From: Azadirachta indica
Taxonomy: Eukaryota > Streptophyta > Magnoliopsida > Sapindales > Meliaceae
Direction of reading: 5' to 3'
Length of the DNA stretch: 64,000 bases
Assembly: GCA_022749755.1 (NCBI GenBank)
Contig: CM040441.1
Span: forward strand, 2,794,741 to 2,858,740
The position numbers and the translations under genes are program-made. Position 1 is the stretch's first letter; each line of letters begins with the position of its first letter. The notes beneath the pieces were generated by a model. The model had not been told where the DNA came from. It saw only the letters and a list, made by a program, of their open reading frames with translations, and ran no database searches. Of the stretch, positions 34,603 to 47,900 are shown piece after piece.

Positions 34603-35993
34603 AAATGAATTACTTGTTAATCCAAAGCCACATTAATTTACAAATGATTAATAACAGAGTAAATTAATTAATTAATAATAATTATAAAGAAGTAACAATA
34701 ATAATAATGAAACAAAAGGTAGTCCTTGGAAAATAAATAAGAAAAAAATCCTAAGATCCAACATTTATATAACCACGAAAGTAAGATCATCTTCAATATT
34801 TAAATATGAGTATTAAACTATTTTCTAAAATTTAAAATTAATATTCATTAAAAACAAAATTTATGTTAATCTAAATTTTAATTTAGCCCAGATCTATAAA
34901 GCATAATGAATTCTTGGTAGTTTTAATTTTCATAGGAATATATTGGATTAGCTGTCAAAAGTATTTTTGTTAGACTTTGAGAGAGGCTAGTGAAATGATT
35001 AGAGATTTTCGACTATCAATCAAAGAAAATAACTTGATTAGCAAGAATTGGAGAATCAACACGGAGTTATGGTGAAATCGAATGTCCTAGAGCTTTAATT
35101 ATCTGAATTTTTCTTTCTTTTTATTTGATTTCATTCTTAATTTAATTTAATTTTGTTTTAAATTAGTTTACTTTTATGCAATACCTTTTGTTTTCGAGTT
35201 GCTTAAATAAAATTAGAGTTAAACCGGTTTTGAATATTTAGTAAGTAATCAATCGTCGTAGGAACAATACTTTACTTATTATATATTACTTGATAGTGAT
35301 AACATGCACTTGTGTTTAAAAAATTCACAACATTAACATAACATAACAAAATTATAAATAGCTTTATTATTAAAAAATATTACTAAACGATATATATTTT
35401 TAGAACCACGTGAGGCCAAATATCGCAATAATAGTACAATGGAAAAACGACCGTTACCTGGCTCCCCTCAATGTTTTGATTATTTACCACTTACTTTCTT
35501 AATATTGAAATAATATTCACAGATCTCCTCAGCATTAAATTTTTAGTTACTTTTTGATTAGTTAGAAAATGGATATAAATTAGGGTCAGCCTCAAATATA
35601 ATTTCTTAAAAAAATTAATAATTGTAATAGGATTGCAATATCTATTGCGGAACCCTTGTACTTTATGTGCGCACTCTCTATTGCTTGAGTGGTGCATTAG
35701 TCTTTGCAAAATATAATAACATTATTTTGTTGCATATATATTAAATTCCGTACATTTGATCTGCTTTTTTCGAGACATTGGAAACTTCAAGTGGACATAT
35801 GCTGAGTGAGAATTATTTAGTATTCCTTTATTTCTCCCGTTAATTATAAATGAGATAAATGAAAAAAACAGTACATGACTTTATTAAATATTACAGAACA
35901 TTACCATAATTAAAGTTAAAATCACTCATCACCGTAAGTGAGAGCCAGCTAGAGTTGGCTTCTATGTAATTTGAGGTTAATTGCAGAGTTATG
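34603..35993. other. Intergenic with dispersed repeat (about 34870-35290)
   Basis: About 34870-35330 is an inverted relative of about 53630-54130 (shared ACGACGATTGATT, AACTCTAATTTTATTTA, TAGCCTCTC, TACCAAGAATTCATTA). It is a dispersed unclassified repeat, probably part of an LTR. 35330-35993 is the downstream flank of the reductase gene. No other gene seen. Confidence 0.6.
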
Positions 35994-37392
<1,399 letters not shown>

Positions 37393-37671
37393 CTCTCTCT
37401 CTTCTTCTCTCACTCTATATATCCTAATTCTACTAATATTATTGCTCGATCCTCGTCTCAGCAGCTCTGGTGGCTAGGTTATATATATACTGATGATGAT
37501 GATGTATGATGATGATCTCGAATCTGTATGGTTCGAATAAGTCATAAATAAATATTAATTTATAAATAGAATATATTGTAGTATAATACTTACAATTGTA
37601 TATAATCATAAATATTGTACTATAATAATATAATACTCTATTATTTGATCTTACAAAATAAATAAAATAAA
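37393..37671 (-). promoter_or_regulatory. Short promoter region of the reductase gene
   Basis: The only non-transposon DNA upstream of the reductase. A CT-rich leader (GA-rich on the coding strand) at about 37391-37411. TATATATAA on the minus strand at 37479-37489, about 90 bases before the ATG, is the likely TATA box. A CATCATCA run sits just beyond it. Any further enhancer would have to lie in the gypsy DNA beyond 37672. Confidence 0.5.
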
Positions 37672-38729
37672 GCTTGCGTAGCATATTGCTCTGTTCACCA
37701 TTGTGTTGCTTTGCTTTCTCATAAATCTATTTAACAAAATCAGCTTTCTTCTTGCCAATTAACACACTGACTCATAGGTAAAGGAGTTAAATCCAAAGGA
37801 GTTAGTGGATTAAAATGATGGACAATCTCAAAATGTGAAAACTTAGTTGCAAAATGAACACAATGATTATGAACAAATTCAATATGTGGCAAACAATCTT
37901 CCCAAGTTTTTAAATTATTTTATATGATAGCACGTAATAAAGCAAAAAATGTCTTATTCACTACATTAGTTTGACCATTCGTTTGTAGGTGACAAGTAGT
38001 AAAAAATAATAATTTAGTTCCCAACTTTCCTCATAATGTCTTCTAAAAATAACTTAAGAACTTTACGTCCTGATAATAAGCAATAGTTATAGGCATGCCA
38101 AGTAACCCAATAACCTCATTGAAAAGCAAATCAACTATATATGATGCATCATCAGTTTTATGACATGCAATAAAGTGCGCCGTCTTAGAAAACCTATCAA
38201 CAACCACAAAAACTAAGTCTCCCCCCCTCTTTGTCCTAGATAATCTTAAAATAAAATCTATAAAAATATCGACCCAAAGTGCATTAGGGATAAAAAGTGG
38301 TGTAAACAATCCATGTGGTTGTTGCCTAGACTTAGTTTGCCTTCAAGTAATTCATCTTGTACAAATCCTTTCTACATCATGTTTCATATATGGCCAAAAG
38401 AAATGCTTATGCAATATGTCTAATGTCTTAGCTATGCCAAAGTGACCCATTAAACTACCACTATATGCTTCTTGAACAAGTAATTCACGCAAGAATGAAT
38501 ATGAAACACACATTTTATTTTCTCGAAACAGGAAACTATCATGCAAATAGAACTTGCCACATGCTCCCTTAGTGCAGTTCTTAAACAAATCACAACAATT
38601 AAAATTTGTTGCATACAACTCCTTAATATACTCAAATTCAAGCAATTTAGCATCAAGGATTACAAGTAAAGCATAGCTGCGTGATAGTGCATTAGCAACT
38701 ATATTTTCCTTATCTTGTTTATATTTCAT
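37672..38729 (-). pseudogene. pol: Integrase segment of gypsy copy 2, broken
   Basis: Frames include NIVANALSRSYALL, GHFGIAKTLDILHKHFFWPY, then FIDFILRLSRTKRGGDLVFV, VVDRFSKTAHFIACHKTDDA and GMPITIAYYQDVKFLSYF. TGA codons replace both Cys of the zinc-binding C-x2-C. TAG and TGA interrupt the core before the HPQT-like segment. The end is cut at 37672. Confidence 0.85.
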
Positions 38730-38789
38730 AACATAGAGGAATGTCTCAATAAACTATGCCCATTTGGCATAACGTTTGCTTAATTTGTG

Positions 38790-39830
38790 CTACCCTTTTA
38801 AATACTTCAAAGATTCATGATCTGTATGAATTACAAACTCTTTTGGCCAAAAGTAATATTGCCAAGTTTCTAGAGTTCCAACCAATGCATACATTTCTTT
38901 ATCATTAATGGAATAGTTTAAAGTTGCTCCACTTAGTTTCTCACTAAAGTATGCAATTGGTCTTTGTTCTTGCATCAATACGCCTCCGATTCCTGTACTT
39001 GAAGCATCACAATCAATTTCAAATCTTTTAGCAAAGTTAGGTAAAACAAGTAAAGGTACAATAGTTAATTTTTTTTTTTATGAGTTTGAATTCCTTTTCT
39101 TTCTCTTTTCCCTATTTAAATGGAACATTCTTTTTGATGACTTTTTCGTTAGAGGTGCAGCTAAATTACTAAAATCTCAAACAAAGTGCCGATAAAAATT
39201 AGCCAAACCATGAAAGCTTTTTACTTGATTCATCAAAGTAGGCGTTGGCCAATCTTGAATCGCCTTCACGTTTTCCTGTTAACCTCAATCCCTTTAGCAC
39301 TTACAACAAAACTAAGGTACACAAGCTTATCCATACAAAAGGAATATTTCTTAATATTAGTAAATAACTTTTCTTTCCTTAAAACCTCTAAAACAAGTCT
39401 TAAGTATTCAACATGATCATCCAAATTTTTGCTATAAATCAAGATGTCATCAAGTCTTCAGTATTCAAGGTTACTTCTATAGGCTAGTAAATTTGGAATT
39501 CTTGCACTGCGTATGAAATCAATTTGATGTTCAATTCCTCGAATTGGAGGTAAACTAGGGGACTCTTGCTTAGGAAAGACATCCTCAAATTCTTCCAAAA
39601 AAAACATAACATTGTTCGTCAAAGATTTGACAAGAAAGTTAGTACACAAAAAGGTCTCCTTGTACATAAATACTGGAAGGGGCTGTTGTGAAAGTAAAGC
39701 TTTCTTGATCTCACTTTTTTTTGTAATGAAATTATATTTTTTCTCTCTTTCACACACCAATGTTGTAACTCTCTCATTTTTCCTTTCTTTCACTCTCTTT
39801 CACTCTCTTTCACTTTTTTGCCTTTCTTTT
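38790..39830 (-). pseudogene. pol: Reverse transcriptase/RNase H segment of gypsy copy 2, deleted and broken
   Basis: The linker FLEEFEDVFPKQESPSLPPI and RGIEHQIDF leads into the start of RT (IPNLLAYRSN). It then jumps directly to [17 protein letters not shown] near 39445, so most of the fingers and palm are deleted at about 39465-39480. RNase H reads [41 protein letters not shown] and is open over 62 codons (38978-38790). Confidence 0.85.
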
Positions 39831-40049
39831 TATCTCTTTTTTTTTCACTTGCTTTTTGTATCTTTAATTGATCTTCGCGAACTTATTTTTGAATCAATGG
39901 TACAAGCAATATACATTGCTTTTTTATGGTAAAAGAGTATTAATTGGTGAACCGTCATGTGTGACCCATCGATCGTACTGTCATGATCTACCTAATAGGA
40001 TATGACATGCATGCATAGGTATCACATCGCAAAGCACTTTATCCTTATA

Positions 40050-41508
40050 CTTGCCAATGGAAAACGCCACCAATACTTATTTTGTTACCTTGATTTCTCC
40101 ACAATTATTTAGCCAATGAAGTTGATACGGTCGTGATATTTCATGGTAGATAACGACAATTTCTCCATTAATTCGGTGTTAGCCATGTTAGTGCAACTTC
40201 CACCATCAATCATTATGCTACAAACTTTTTTGTTGACAAAACACTAAGTATGAAACAAGTTGTCCCATTGATTATTTTCTTCTTCCTTAACCTGTGTGTT
40301 GAGAGCTCGTCTTGCTACTAATTATTCCTCTTCCATAGCATATTGCCCTTCGAAGTTGTCTTCAAAAAATGGCATGTCTTCTACTTCGTCTTCCTGTTCT
40401 TCTTTTGACTTAATCTCCTCTTGAGCATTAATCACCATTACCCTTTTATTTAGGCATTGACTAGCTATATAACCCCTGCCTTGACATTTAAAACACTTAA
40501 TGTCACGAATTCTAAAGTCGGTGAATTTAGTGTTACCTTATTTTTGTGTTGGAACTTGTTTGCCATCCTTAGAAGGTTCGTATTTAAACTTTATTAATGA
40601 AAATTCCTTCTATTTAAGGGTTAATTTTTATGAGTTTGTAGTAGCCATGCTTGTTCCCCTCTTAGCCATGTTTCTTCTCTTTAATTATTGCTCAACTTTG
40701 ATGGCTTGGTGTACCATATCTATCAACTCTACATAATACTACATCTCCACTATGTCCGCGATCTTATAATTTAAACCATGTAAAAACTTAGCCATGGTAG
40801 TTTCTTTATCCTCCTCTACATTTGCTCAGACAATAGCTATCTCCATCTCTTTATAGTATTCATCTACGCTTTTGAATCCTTAAGTTAGATATTATAATTT
40901 ATTAAACAACTCTCGATAATAGTAGCTCAGAATGAAACGTCTTCTCATTAATGCATTTATCTCGTCCCACGTTTTGATGGGATATTCTTAATTTCTCCTC
41001 TTATCCTTTAATAATTAATCCCATCAAACAACAAAATAATCAGTAAATTCAACAAAATAATTGAAAACCATCTATATTCTCTTCTCCCACTCTAAATAAA
41101 CTTCAGATCATTTCCACCTTGAAAGGGTGGAATTTTCACCTTAATACTTCTTAAATCATCATCCATCTTAGGTTTACTCATCCTAGCTTCTCTACTAGCA
41201 TAACCACGCAAAATCCTACCCTGATTTATCGGTGGTTCATTCAATTCCTCATTATCTTTATTGACATCCCATTATACCCTTAGTTACACTTGACTAGGTG
41301 GCTGTCTAATGGAAAAGCTTTGAGGTTGCCCTCTTGATGCCTTTTCTTCTAACCTATCCATCCTCTTATGAATTCTTTCTAACTCAGCCCTCATCATCCA
41401 TCTCATCTCCCCTAAGAATGCTTGTAATTGTAGCTTCGGAATGGTTGGTTGTTTTACCTCTGAGGTTGAGTTTTCTTCTTGATTGTGTGACATATTTAAA
41501 ATCTGCAA
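40050..41508 (-). pseudogene. gag: gag and protease region of gypsy copy 2, broken
   Basis: The gag N-terminal part opens at 41508 (HNQEENSTSEVKQPTIPKLQ, ELERIHKRMDRLEEKASRGQ). The capsid part follows in several frames. The zinc knuckle is at 40454-40495 and reads C-x2-C-x4-Y-x4-C (CFKCQGRGYIASQC), with Tyr in place of the zinc-binding His, a single C-to-T change. The protease active site is IMIDGGSCTNM at about 40181-40216. Many stops. Confidence 0.8.
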
Positions 41509-41994
41509 AATAAGGTTAAAAGCCTCTCAAGCACTCCTTCACGTGTTTCACTCAATAAAGGTTCACTCACTCTTGTATTTGAGCACTCAAATGTTCTCAC
41601 CATACTCGCGTACTCTTAATCAAAATTGAAATAGCAATTCAAGATGAGAAGTAACTGAAACAAATCACAAGAATTAGTAAGCAATTCTTAAGAAATTGAG
41701 GCAAGCAATGACAATTTTGGTTCAAGAGTAAGGAATATTAGGTCAATACTCTAAGGAGTTATGGATATAATGGATAACAACAATTCTCTCTTTTTTTTTT
41801 TCTTTTTCTTTAGGAACTATAAATGAAAGAACAAACTAAAAACAAACTAAATCAAGTAAAACAAGAAATTCTAATTGGACTTGTCAAGAAAGAATTCAAC
41901 CACAATTTTTTTTTTATATTTTTAGAATTCTAATTGAAGAAGCAATGAATAATAAGGATATAAAAGGATAACTTAAACTTACCTTAGAACTAAA

Positions 41995-42006
41995 GCTCTG
42001 ATACCA
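41995..42006 (-). other. Primer binding site, tRNA-iMet type
   Basis: The minus strand reads TGGTATCAGAGC, followed by TTTAG, two bases after the LTR end (TGTATCA). The usual initiator-methionine tRNA site of plant LTR elements. Confidence 0.85.
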
Positions 42007-42340
42007 AATGATACAGACCTCGTCAATAGTGTGATGAAACCTAACATCAAATGTAGTAACAAACCCTAAGATTTTCTGAAGACGCAAATTTATTGAGCCT
42101 TAACATGATACCTATCTAGATAAGAACCAAGACTACTGATGCTCGAATGCTACATCAAGAATTCTTAAGAACTACTTAAGGATTTAGGTGATAAGTTTAG
42201 TTGTTTTGAACGCCATAAGAAATTAAACATGATAGGTTCAAGAGCAACAAATTGTAAGGAATAACTTAACACTTAAAATTGTTTGTTTCATTTAAAAAAT
42301 GAAGGCCTTTTTATAGGCAAAAACAAAGAGAAAATGTCAC

Positions 42341-42529
42341 AGGTGCCAATACATTATCCTTATTCTGTTTTGGATTGTAATCTCTAATAAAAAATATAGC
42401 TCCATGAGCAAAAGCTCCTATCATGATGAATCCTGCGATGTATTGGTGATGAGTATATAACGTAGCTTGAGTAGTAAAATCTTGCGCTATGAATGCATAA
42501 GCAGGTAAAGAGTACATGTGTTGAGCTAC
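42341..42529 (-). pseudogene. psaB: Plastid psaB fragment in nuclear DNA
   Basis: Minus strand encodes [40 protein letters not shown] and [20 protein letters not shown], a central piece of photosystem I core protein PsaB, about 60 residues, with only a few changes. It has no start and no end of the gene and lies inside a retrotransposon LTR, so it is a plastid-derived nuclear insertion and not expressed photosystem DNA. Confidence 0.92.
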
Positions 42530-42594
42530 ATATCTAAGAGAAGATGATATTATGGGTAGGGAGAAAAATTCGGATAGAAAATATTTTGATTTGA
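42530..42594. other. Unassigned 65-bp filler in the plastid insertion
   Basis: Lies between the psaB and ycf2 pieces and matches neither, nor the LTR of copy 1. Could be a third organelle piece or filler from end joining. Confidence 0.4.
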
Positions 42595-42778
42595 ATATGT
42601 TAGATACCTGTGACTCGATTGGTGAAATAGTATCTCTCTCCAAAAAAGCATGTTTTTTTTACCGCCGCACAAAGAAAATATTTTGTTGCGAATGAACAAG
42701 ATATTGAGGAATTGTCCATACGTAAAATCATAATTCTTGATACGGGCCTTTTCCACATAAAAAAAGGGAATCCTTTGT
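42595..42778 (-). pseudogene. ycf2: Plastid ycf2 fragment in nuclear DNA
   Basis: Minus strand encodes [29 protein letters not shown], then with a one-base frameshift [15 protein letters not shown], a well-conserved piece of the plastid Ycf2 protein. ycf2 lies in the plastid inverted repeat, far from psaB in the large single-copy region, so the insertion is a mosaic. Confidence 0.9.
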
Positions 42779-43307
42779 TACAACCCTACCTAACAATTTG
42801 ACAAATTAATACAAATTTTATGATTTTTGAAAATACAAAATTTTCAAACATAACAATGTAAGCAATGATGTCATACGTATATGATATAAGTAATGACATC
42901 ATACGTATTTTGATGTAAGCGATTACATCATACGTGTATGATGTAAGTGATTATATCATTTAAGATTCTTAAATTACACAAAGGGGATAGAATTTTATTT
43001 TTCAGACATTCCCATTTTAATCTTCTTGGACTCTGATTGCTTGAATGATGTTCACTGAGCCTAATTCTTCATGTTGTGTATCTTGAATTGTATTTAAATC
43101 GCATATCTTTTTAATTAGTCTATTTAGGGTAAGTTGCAATTTATTGGCTCTACCTCTTGTGATTGATCCACTTGGCAAGCTTAATGGATCATATAAATAC
43201 TATGATTAATTGCCTCTAACCTTATATGTGAGTTTCTCCTCTTTTTTGTGTGGTTGTGCAACTTCATTTGCATCAAATTTCATACCAGAGTATGTACGTA
43301 TGACTTT

Positions 43308-44020
43308 CACTACTACAAAAAACAGTTTTTCTTGATAGAAGAGTTTGTGACATAAATGACTTCTATCATAATGGCTTGATGTAATAATATCAAAGGCCAG
43401 CTTGCTAAAACTGGGATCCATTTTTAGAAACTTCTTAACGAAAAGAATGTCAAAATTTTATGATATATTGTTCGTGATAGAACGAACAAAAATAGTTAAC
43501 TTTAAAATAATGTCGTTTGCTGAATTTATTGGTTGGAAATAAGGAAAAATGATGTTGTAGGATTTAAGTTACTGCATAAAGATTAAAGCACATCATTCAG
43601 TTCTTCTTTTTTGTTGGTCTCCCCTCACATAAAACCCAAAAGTTGGCCAAAATTTTTTCTTAAGTCTTCGAATATTTTTCCAACTCGCACTTGTACTAAT
43701 CCAAAGTCTTCGTTGTCAAATCTTTGCTTTGTTGTTGAATCTACCGCTTTGTCATCGAATCTCTGGGTTTAATCTATTTGTTGACTTCCTTTGGTGATCA
43801 ATTTCTCTTCTCCTCTTTGTTCTCTTTTTCGCAAATCAAAACCTTGATTTCTCTTTCTTTCTCGATTACTCGCTCGATTGATACATATTACTAATGCAAA
43901 CAACATGACAAACTAGAAAGAGTTTTTGTGAATTTTTAGAGGTTTTGGCTTACATCTCCACTAGATCTTTACTTTGTGTTCTACAAGTTTCATTTAAGTG
44001 ATTTTGGCATCCAAAGTTCT
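43308..44020 (+). mobile_element. CACTA-type transposon end and leader-like sequence
   Basis: CACTACTACAAAAAACAG at 43308-43325 is a typical plant CACTA terminus. Subterminal sequence follows, then a CT-rich leader (TCTTCTCCTCTTTGTTCTC, about 43808-43870), as found at the 5' end of such elements. No transposase. It stops at the receptor fragment at 44027. Only the first eight bases match the inverted terminus at 53552-53559, and the 3-bp flanks differ. Confidence 0.5.
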
Positions 44021-44026
44021 AAGGTG

Positions 44027-44620
44027 GAGAAGATCAGTCTATGATTCGAACGCAAACTCTTGCCACAATATATAGGTTAGATGGCACTTGGTATGCTCCA
44101 CCTTTAATATCTTCCTTTTCATTTTAAACTTTCTACAAAATTAGTCATTTGTAGGGATCTTGTTTTAAAAATTTTGTTGATAATATATTTAACTGTGGAA
44201 CTCATTTGATCCACATAGTATAGAATAAAAGGACAACTACTATCAATAATTAATTTTTATGGGAGAGAAATTCTTGACAAGTTAGATAAATGGGTCCATC
44301 AGTTTAAGTGTTTGACTGTGCTGAGTACAAGTTCTTGATCTAAAAAGATTTTCTTTTTTCTTTCTTAAGCAGATATTTTGGAGCTAGATATTGACTTTGA
44401 AAGACTTAATTGGTTGTTAAAAGACTTTAGTAGTAGTAAAAAGAACTGATTTAAAGATTTTTTAAGGCATTCACACAATGCAAATTCATTCTTTTCATAC
44501 ATAAATTCACACTAACAGAAAATTTTCTTCCAAAATCAACATGGGAGTTGACCCCTTTACATCTTTTTTTCTATAATAAAAGGCAAAATTCAGTCAATAA
44601 TGTTTTTAGATTTTTTTTAG
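44027..44620 (+). pseudogene. Small fragment of a non-RD receptor kinase gene
   Basis: GAAGATCAGTCTATGATTCG and CAAACTCTTGCCACAATA match the activation segment of the At3g47570-like genes (GEDQSMMQTQTLATI). A diverged intron follows, then ATCCACATAGTATAGAATAA, comparable to the exon-4 start ATCCACAG|AGTATGGAAG. The following part to about 44620 resembles 56140-56285 inverted, i.e. the flank of the right arm. A third, much older copy of the receptor 3' half. Confidence 0.6.
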
Positions 44621-44935
44621 ATTTTGTTTGGTGTTTTTTATGTTTGGATTCATCTAGATAAAGTTGAAAATTACCCATATTTTTTTGATATTAATTAATT
44701 ATAAAATAAATATCCACGTATATTGGATCACTATTTTGATAGTTATTCTCTAATAGATGGAAAATTTTTTAATTATAAACCAACATTGGCATGACTTCCA
44801 ATAGTAAAAAGTTTAGGACAATAATTGAAAATCTGATCACACTTTAAATAAGTTTACAATATTTACTTAATACTGTAACGTTGTTATTTATACTCTATTT
44901 GCGTTCCCTACCAAGACACTTCAACCTCTGTTCTC

Positions 44936-47900
44936 ATGATGACAAATCCTTCTATTTTTGCGCTCATGCTTTTCTTCGTCCATTGTCTGATTCACCCCTT
45001 CATTATTACAGCGGAAACCAACAGTATTACAGCAGACAAAGATGCTCTTCTTGCCTTGAAAGCTCACATAACTCGTGATCCAACCAATTTCTTGGCCGAA
45101 TATTGGAACACAAGTACCTTTGTCTGTAATTGGACTGGCATTACTTTTGATAAAATCCAACATAGAGTGACCAGCTTGAATATTTCTGGTCTGAATCTTG
45201 CAGGTAGCATTCCTTTTCAAATCGGAAATCTTTCTTCATTGCAAACACTTGCCCTTAGTCATAACCGGCTTTCCTGTACCATTCCTTCATTTTCAGCGCG
45301 TTCGTACGTTGAGAGTACTTCATCTCTCCGGCAACCAACTATTCGGATCTTTCCCTCCTTTTCACAATGTATCCTCATTGCTATCTCTAGCTTTTACTAT
45401 CTCTGGCTTTTACTAATAATAGCCTAACTGGCGAGCCCCCAACAAATATTTGCAATTACTCTCCATTTCTACAAGGCCTTTATTTAGGTGGAAACATGTT
45501 CCATGGCGAAATACCATCCACTTTATCGGAGTGCAAACAGCTTGTAGATTTATCCTTGTCTGTAAATAATTTCTCAGGAGCCATACCAAAAGAAATCGGG
45601 AACTTAACTAATCTTAGGAGATTATATCTTGGCTACAACACACTCCGAGGTATGTTCATAGAGTTTAGGTACATAGATCATGTGATTTTTTCTTTTTTTT
45701 CTGTTAACTTATCTACTTGGTGTCTCTTTCTCCTGTCCTATGATATCGGAATAAAAATTTGTTTTACGCAGGTGAAATTTCACAAGAGCTAGGATGTCTA
45801 ACTGGATTGAAGGTGTTATCTCTGAGGAACAATCAGCTAACCGGAACCATACCCTCATCAGTCTTCAATCTTTCTTCTATATCAACTATGTCTTTTTCAA
45901 CAAAAAACCCGGCAGGTAGGTTACCTGACGACATGTCTCAGTATCATCTTCCTTTTCTTGAAGGATTATACATGTCTGAAAATCAATTCACGGGACGAAT
46001 ACCAATAGACATTGGGAACTTGACCTCAGCCAAAACAATAAATCTTGCTTCTAACAACTTCATAGGTATTTATATATGTATATGTATACTTCTTTCTACA
46101 ATACTTAATTACAGAATTTGGAAGAGTTTGCAAGTAATTTAGATTGCATACTTGTAGGTGAGATACCGTATGAAATCGGCAATCTTTATACTCTAGAGGC
46201 TTTGTTAGTTGCAAAAAATAGCCTAACTGGTGTTGTCCCAGCTACAATCTTCAACATGTCGAGAATGAAAATATTTGGCCTCCATATTAATAATTTCACG
46301 GGACGTCTTCCATCAAGCATAGACCTTGGACTTCCCAATATTGAACAACTTTACTTGGCAAATAATAATTTCAGTTGACCAATTCCTAGTTTCATCTTGA
46401 ACTCTTCTAAACTTTCTGTTTTAGAGATGGGTGGGAACTCTTTTTCAGGTTTCATTCCTAACTCGTTGGGCAATTTAAGAAACCTCAAGTGGCTGTTCTT
46501 AGCTAATAACTACTTGACATCTTCAAATACAGAATTGAGCTTTCTTTCCTCCTTGACAAATTGCAACAATTTAGAGGTGCTAGGCTTACATGGAAATCCA
46601 CTAAATGGCATCCTTCCAAGCTCCATAGGCAATTTTTCTACTTCTTTGAAAAGAATTTATATATATAATTGTAACATTAGCGGTAGCATCCCTGATGAAA
46701 TTGGCAACCTAGTCAACTTAATAACCTTAAGTTTGGGAAACAATGAATTGAATGGATCGATTCCAGTTTCACTGGTCAGGCTGCGGAAACTCCAAGGCCT
46801 ATTTCTTCAATTCAATAAATTACAAGGATCAATCCCAAAAAATCTTTGTCATTTGCCTGCGCTCTTTGAAGTCAAATTAGATTATAACAAGTTTTCTGGA
46901 TCGATTCCTTCATGCATGGGTAATCTCTCAACTCTAAGGATACTCTCGTTAAGTTGCAATGCGTTAACTTCTATACCTTCCACTTTCTGGACCCTCAAAG
47001 ACATCTTATCCTTTGACTTCTCATCAAATTCTTTGACGTGACCTCTACCAAAAGAAATAGGAAATTCAAAGGTTGTGGTAGAGATGAATTTATCAAACAA
47101 TCTTTTCTCAGGGTATATTCCGACCACAATTTCGGGCCTAAAAGACCTACAGCTTTTGTCCCTAGCACATAATAGATTGAGAGGTCCAATCCCTGAAACA
47201 TTTGGTGAATTGATAAGCTTGAAGTCCTTGGATTTTTCCAACAATAATCTCTCTGGTGTTATTCCTAAATCCATGGAGAAACTCTTGTATCTTGAACATT
47301 TAAATCTATCTTTCAACAAATTGGAAGGCGAAATTCCTAGAGGAGGGTCTTTTGGAAACTTCGCGGCTAAATCATTTACAGGAAATGATTTACTGTGTGG
47401 TTCACCTGATCTACAAGTCCCACCATGCAGAAATAGAAAAATTAGTACTCATGGAAAATCCAAGAAAAAGGTTCTTGTTTTAGAGATTGTTTTGCCATTG
47501 AGTACTGCATTCATATTGTCACTTGGATTTGTTTTGGTATCTACATGCCGGAAAAGAAGTACAGAATTCCCAACTCATGATAAAATGTCACCACAAGAAA
47601 CGAGGAGAAGATTCTCATACCTAGAACTCTTCAGAGCAACTGAGAGATTTAGTGAAAGCAATCTGATTGGCATAGGAAGTTTTGGTTCTGTATACAAGGC
47701 AAGATTTCAGGATGGGATGGAGGTTGCAGTAAAGGTGTTTCACTTGCAATTTGAAGGAGCATTGAAAAGTTTTGATGCAGAATGTGAGGTGATGAAAAGC
47801 ATTCGTCATCGAAACCTTGTCAGAATCATCAGCAGTTGTTCAAATGATGATGTTAAAATATTGGTGTTAGAATACATGCCAAATGGGAGCTTGGAGAAGC

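Larger units (their letters stand above)
37672..43275 (-). mobile_element. Truncated Ty3/gypsy element, copy 2, with plastid DNA in its LTR
   Basis: Same family as copy 1 but opposite strand and truncated at the other end: LTR 42009-43275, tRNA-iMet primer site, gag, protease, RT (with an internal deletion), RNase H and integrase. It breaks off at 37672 in the integrase C-terminal region, after the words AACAGAGCAATATGCTACGC also present in copy 1. No 3' LTR. It shares four nonsense codons with copy 1 (38352-38354, 38343-38345, 38043-38045, 38031-38033). Not capable of movement. Confidence 0.9.
42009..43275 (-). repeat. 5' LTR of gypsy copy 2, interrupted by plastid DNA
   Basis: Minus strand TGATGCAAATGAAG ... 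TGTATCA. Collinear with 33764-34602 except for about 435 bp of foreign DNA at 42341-42778. TATAAAAA on the minus strand at 42308-42315. The bZIP-type sites seen in copy 1 are present as TGATGTCA (42866-42873) and TGACATCA (42894-42901). Confidence 0.85.

Noticed and set aside
39612..39932. 106-codon plus-strand frame rich in F, L and S
   Set aside because: Antisense shadow of the charged gag-pol linker of gypsy copy 2 (KER-rich on the minus strand).
42311..42643. A real photosystem gene
   Set aside because: Only an internal psaB piece fused out of context to ycf2 and LTR sequence; a nuclear plastid insertion.
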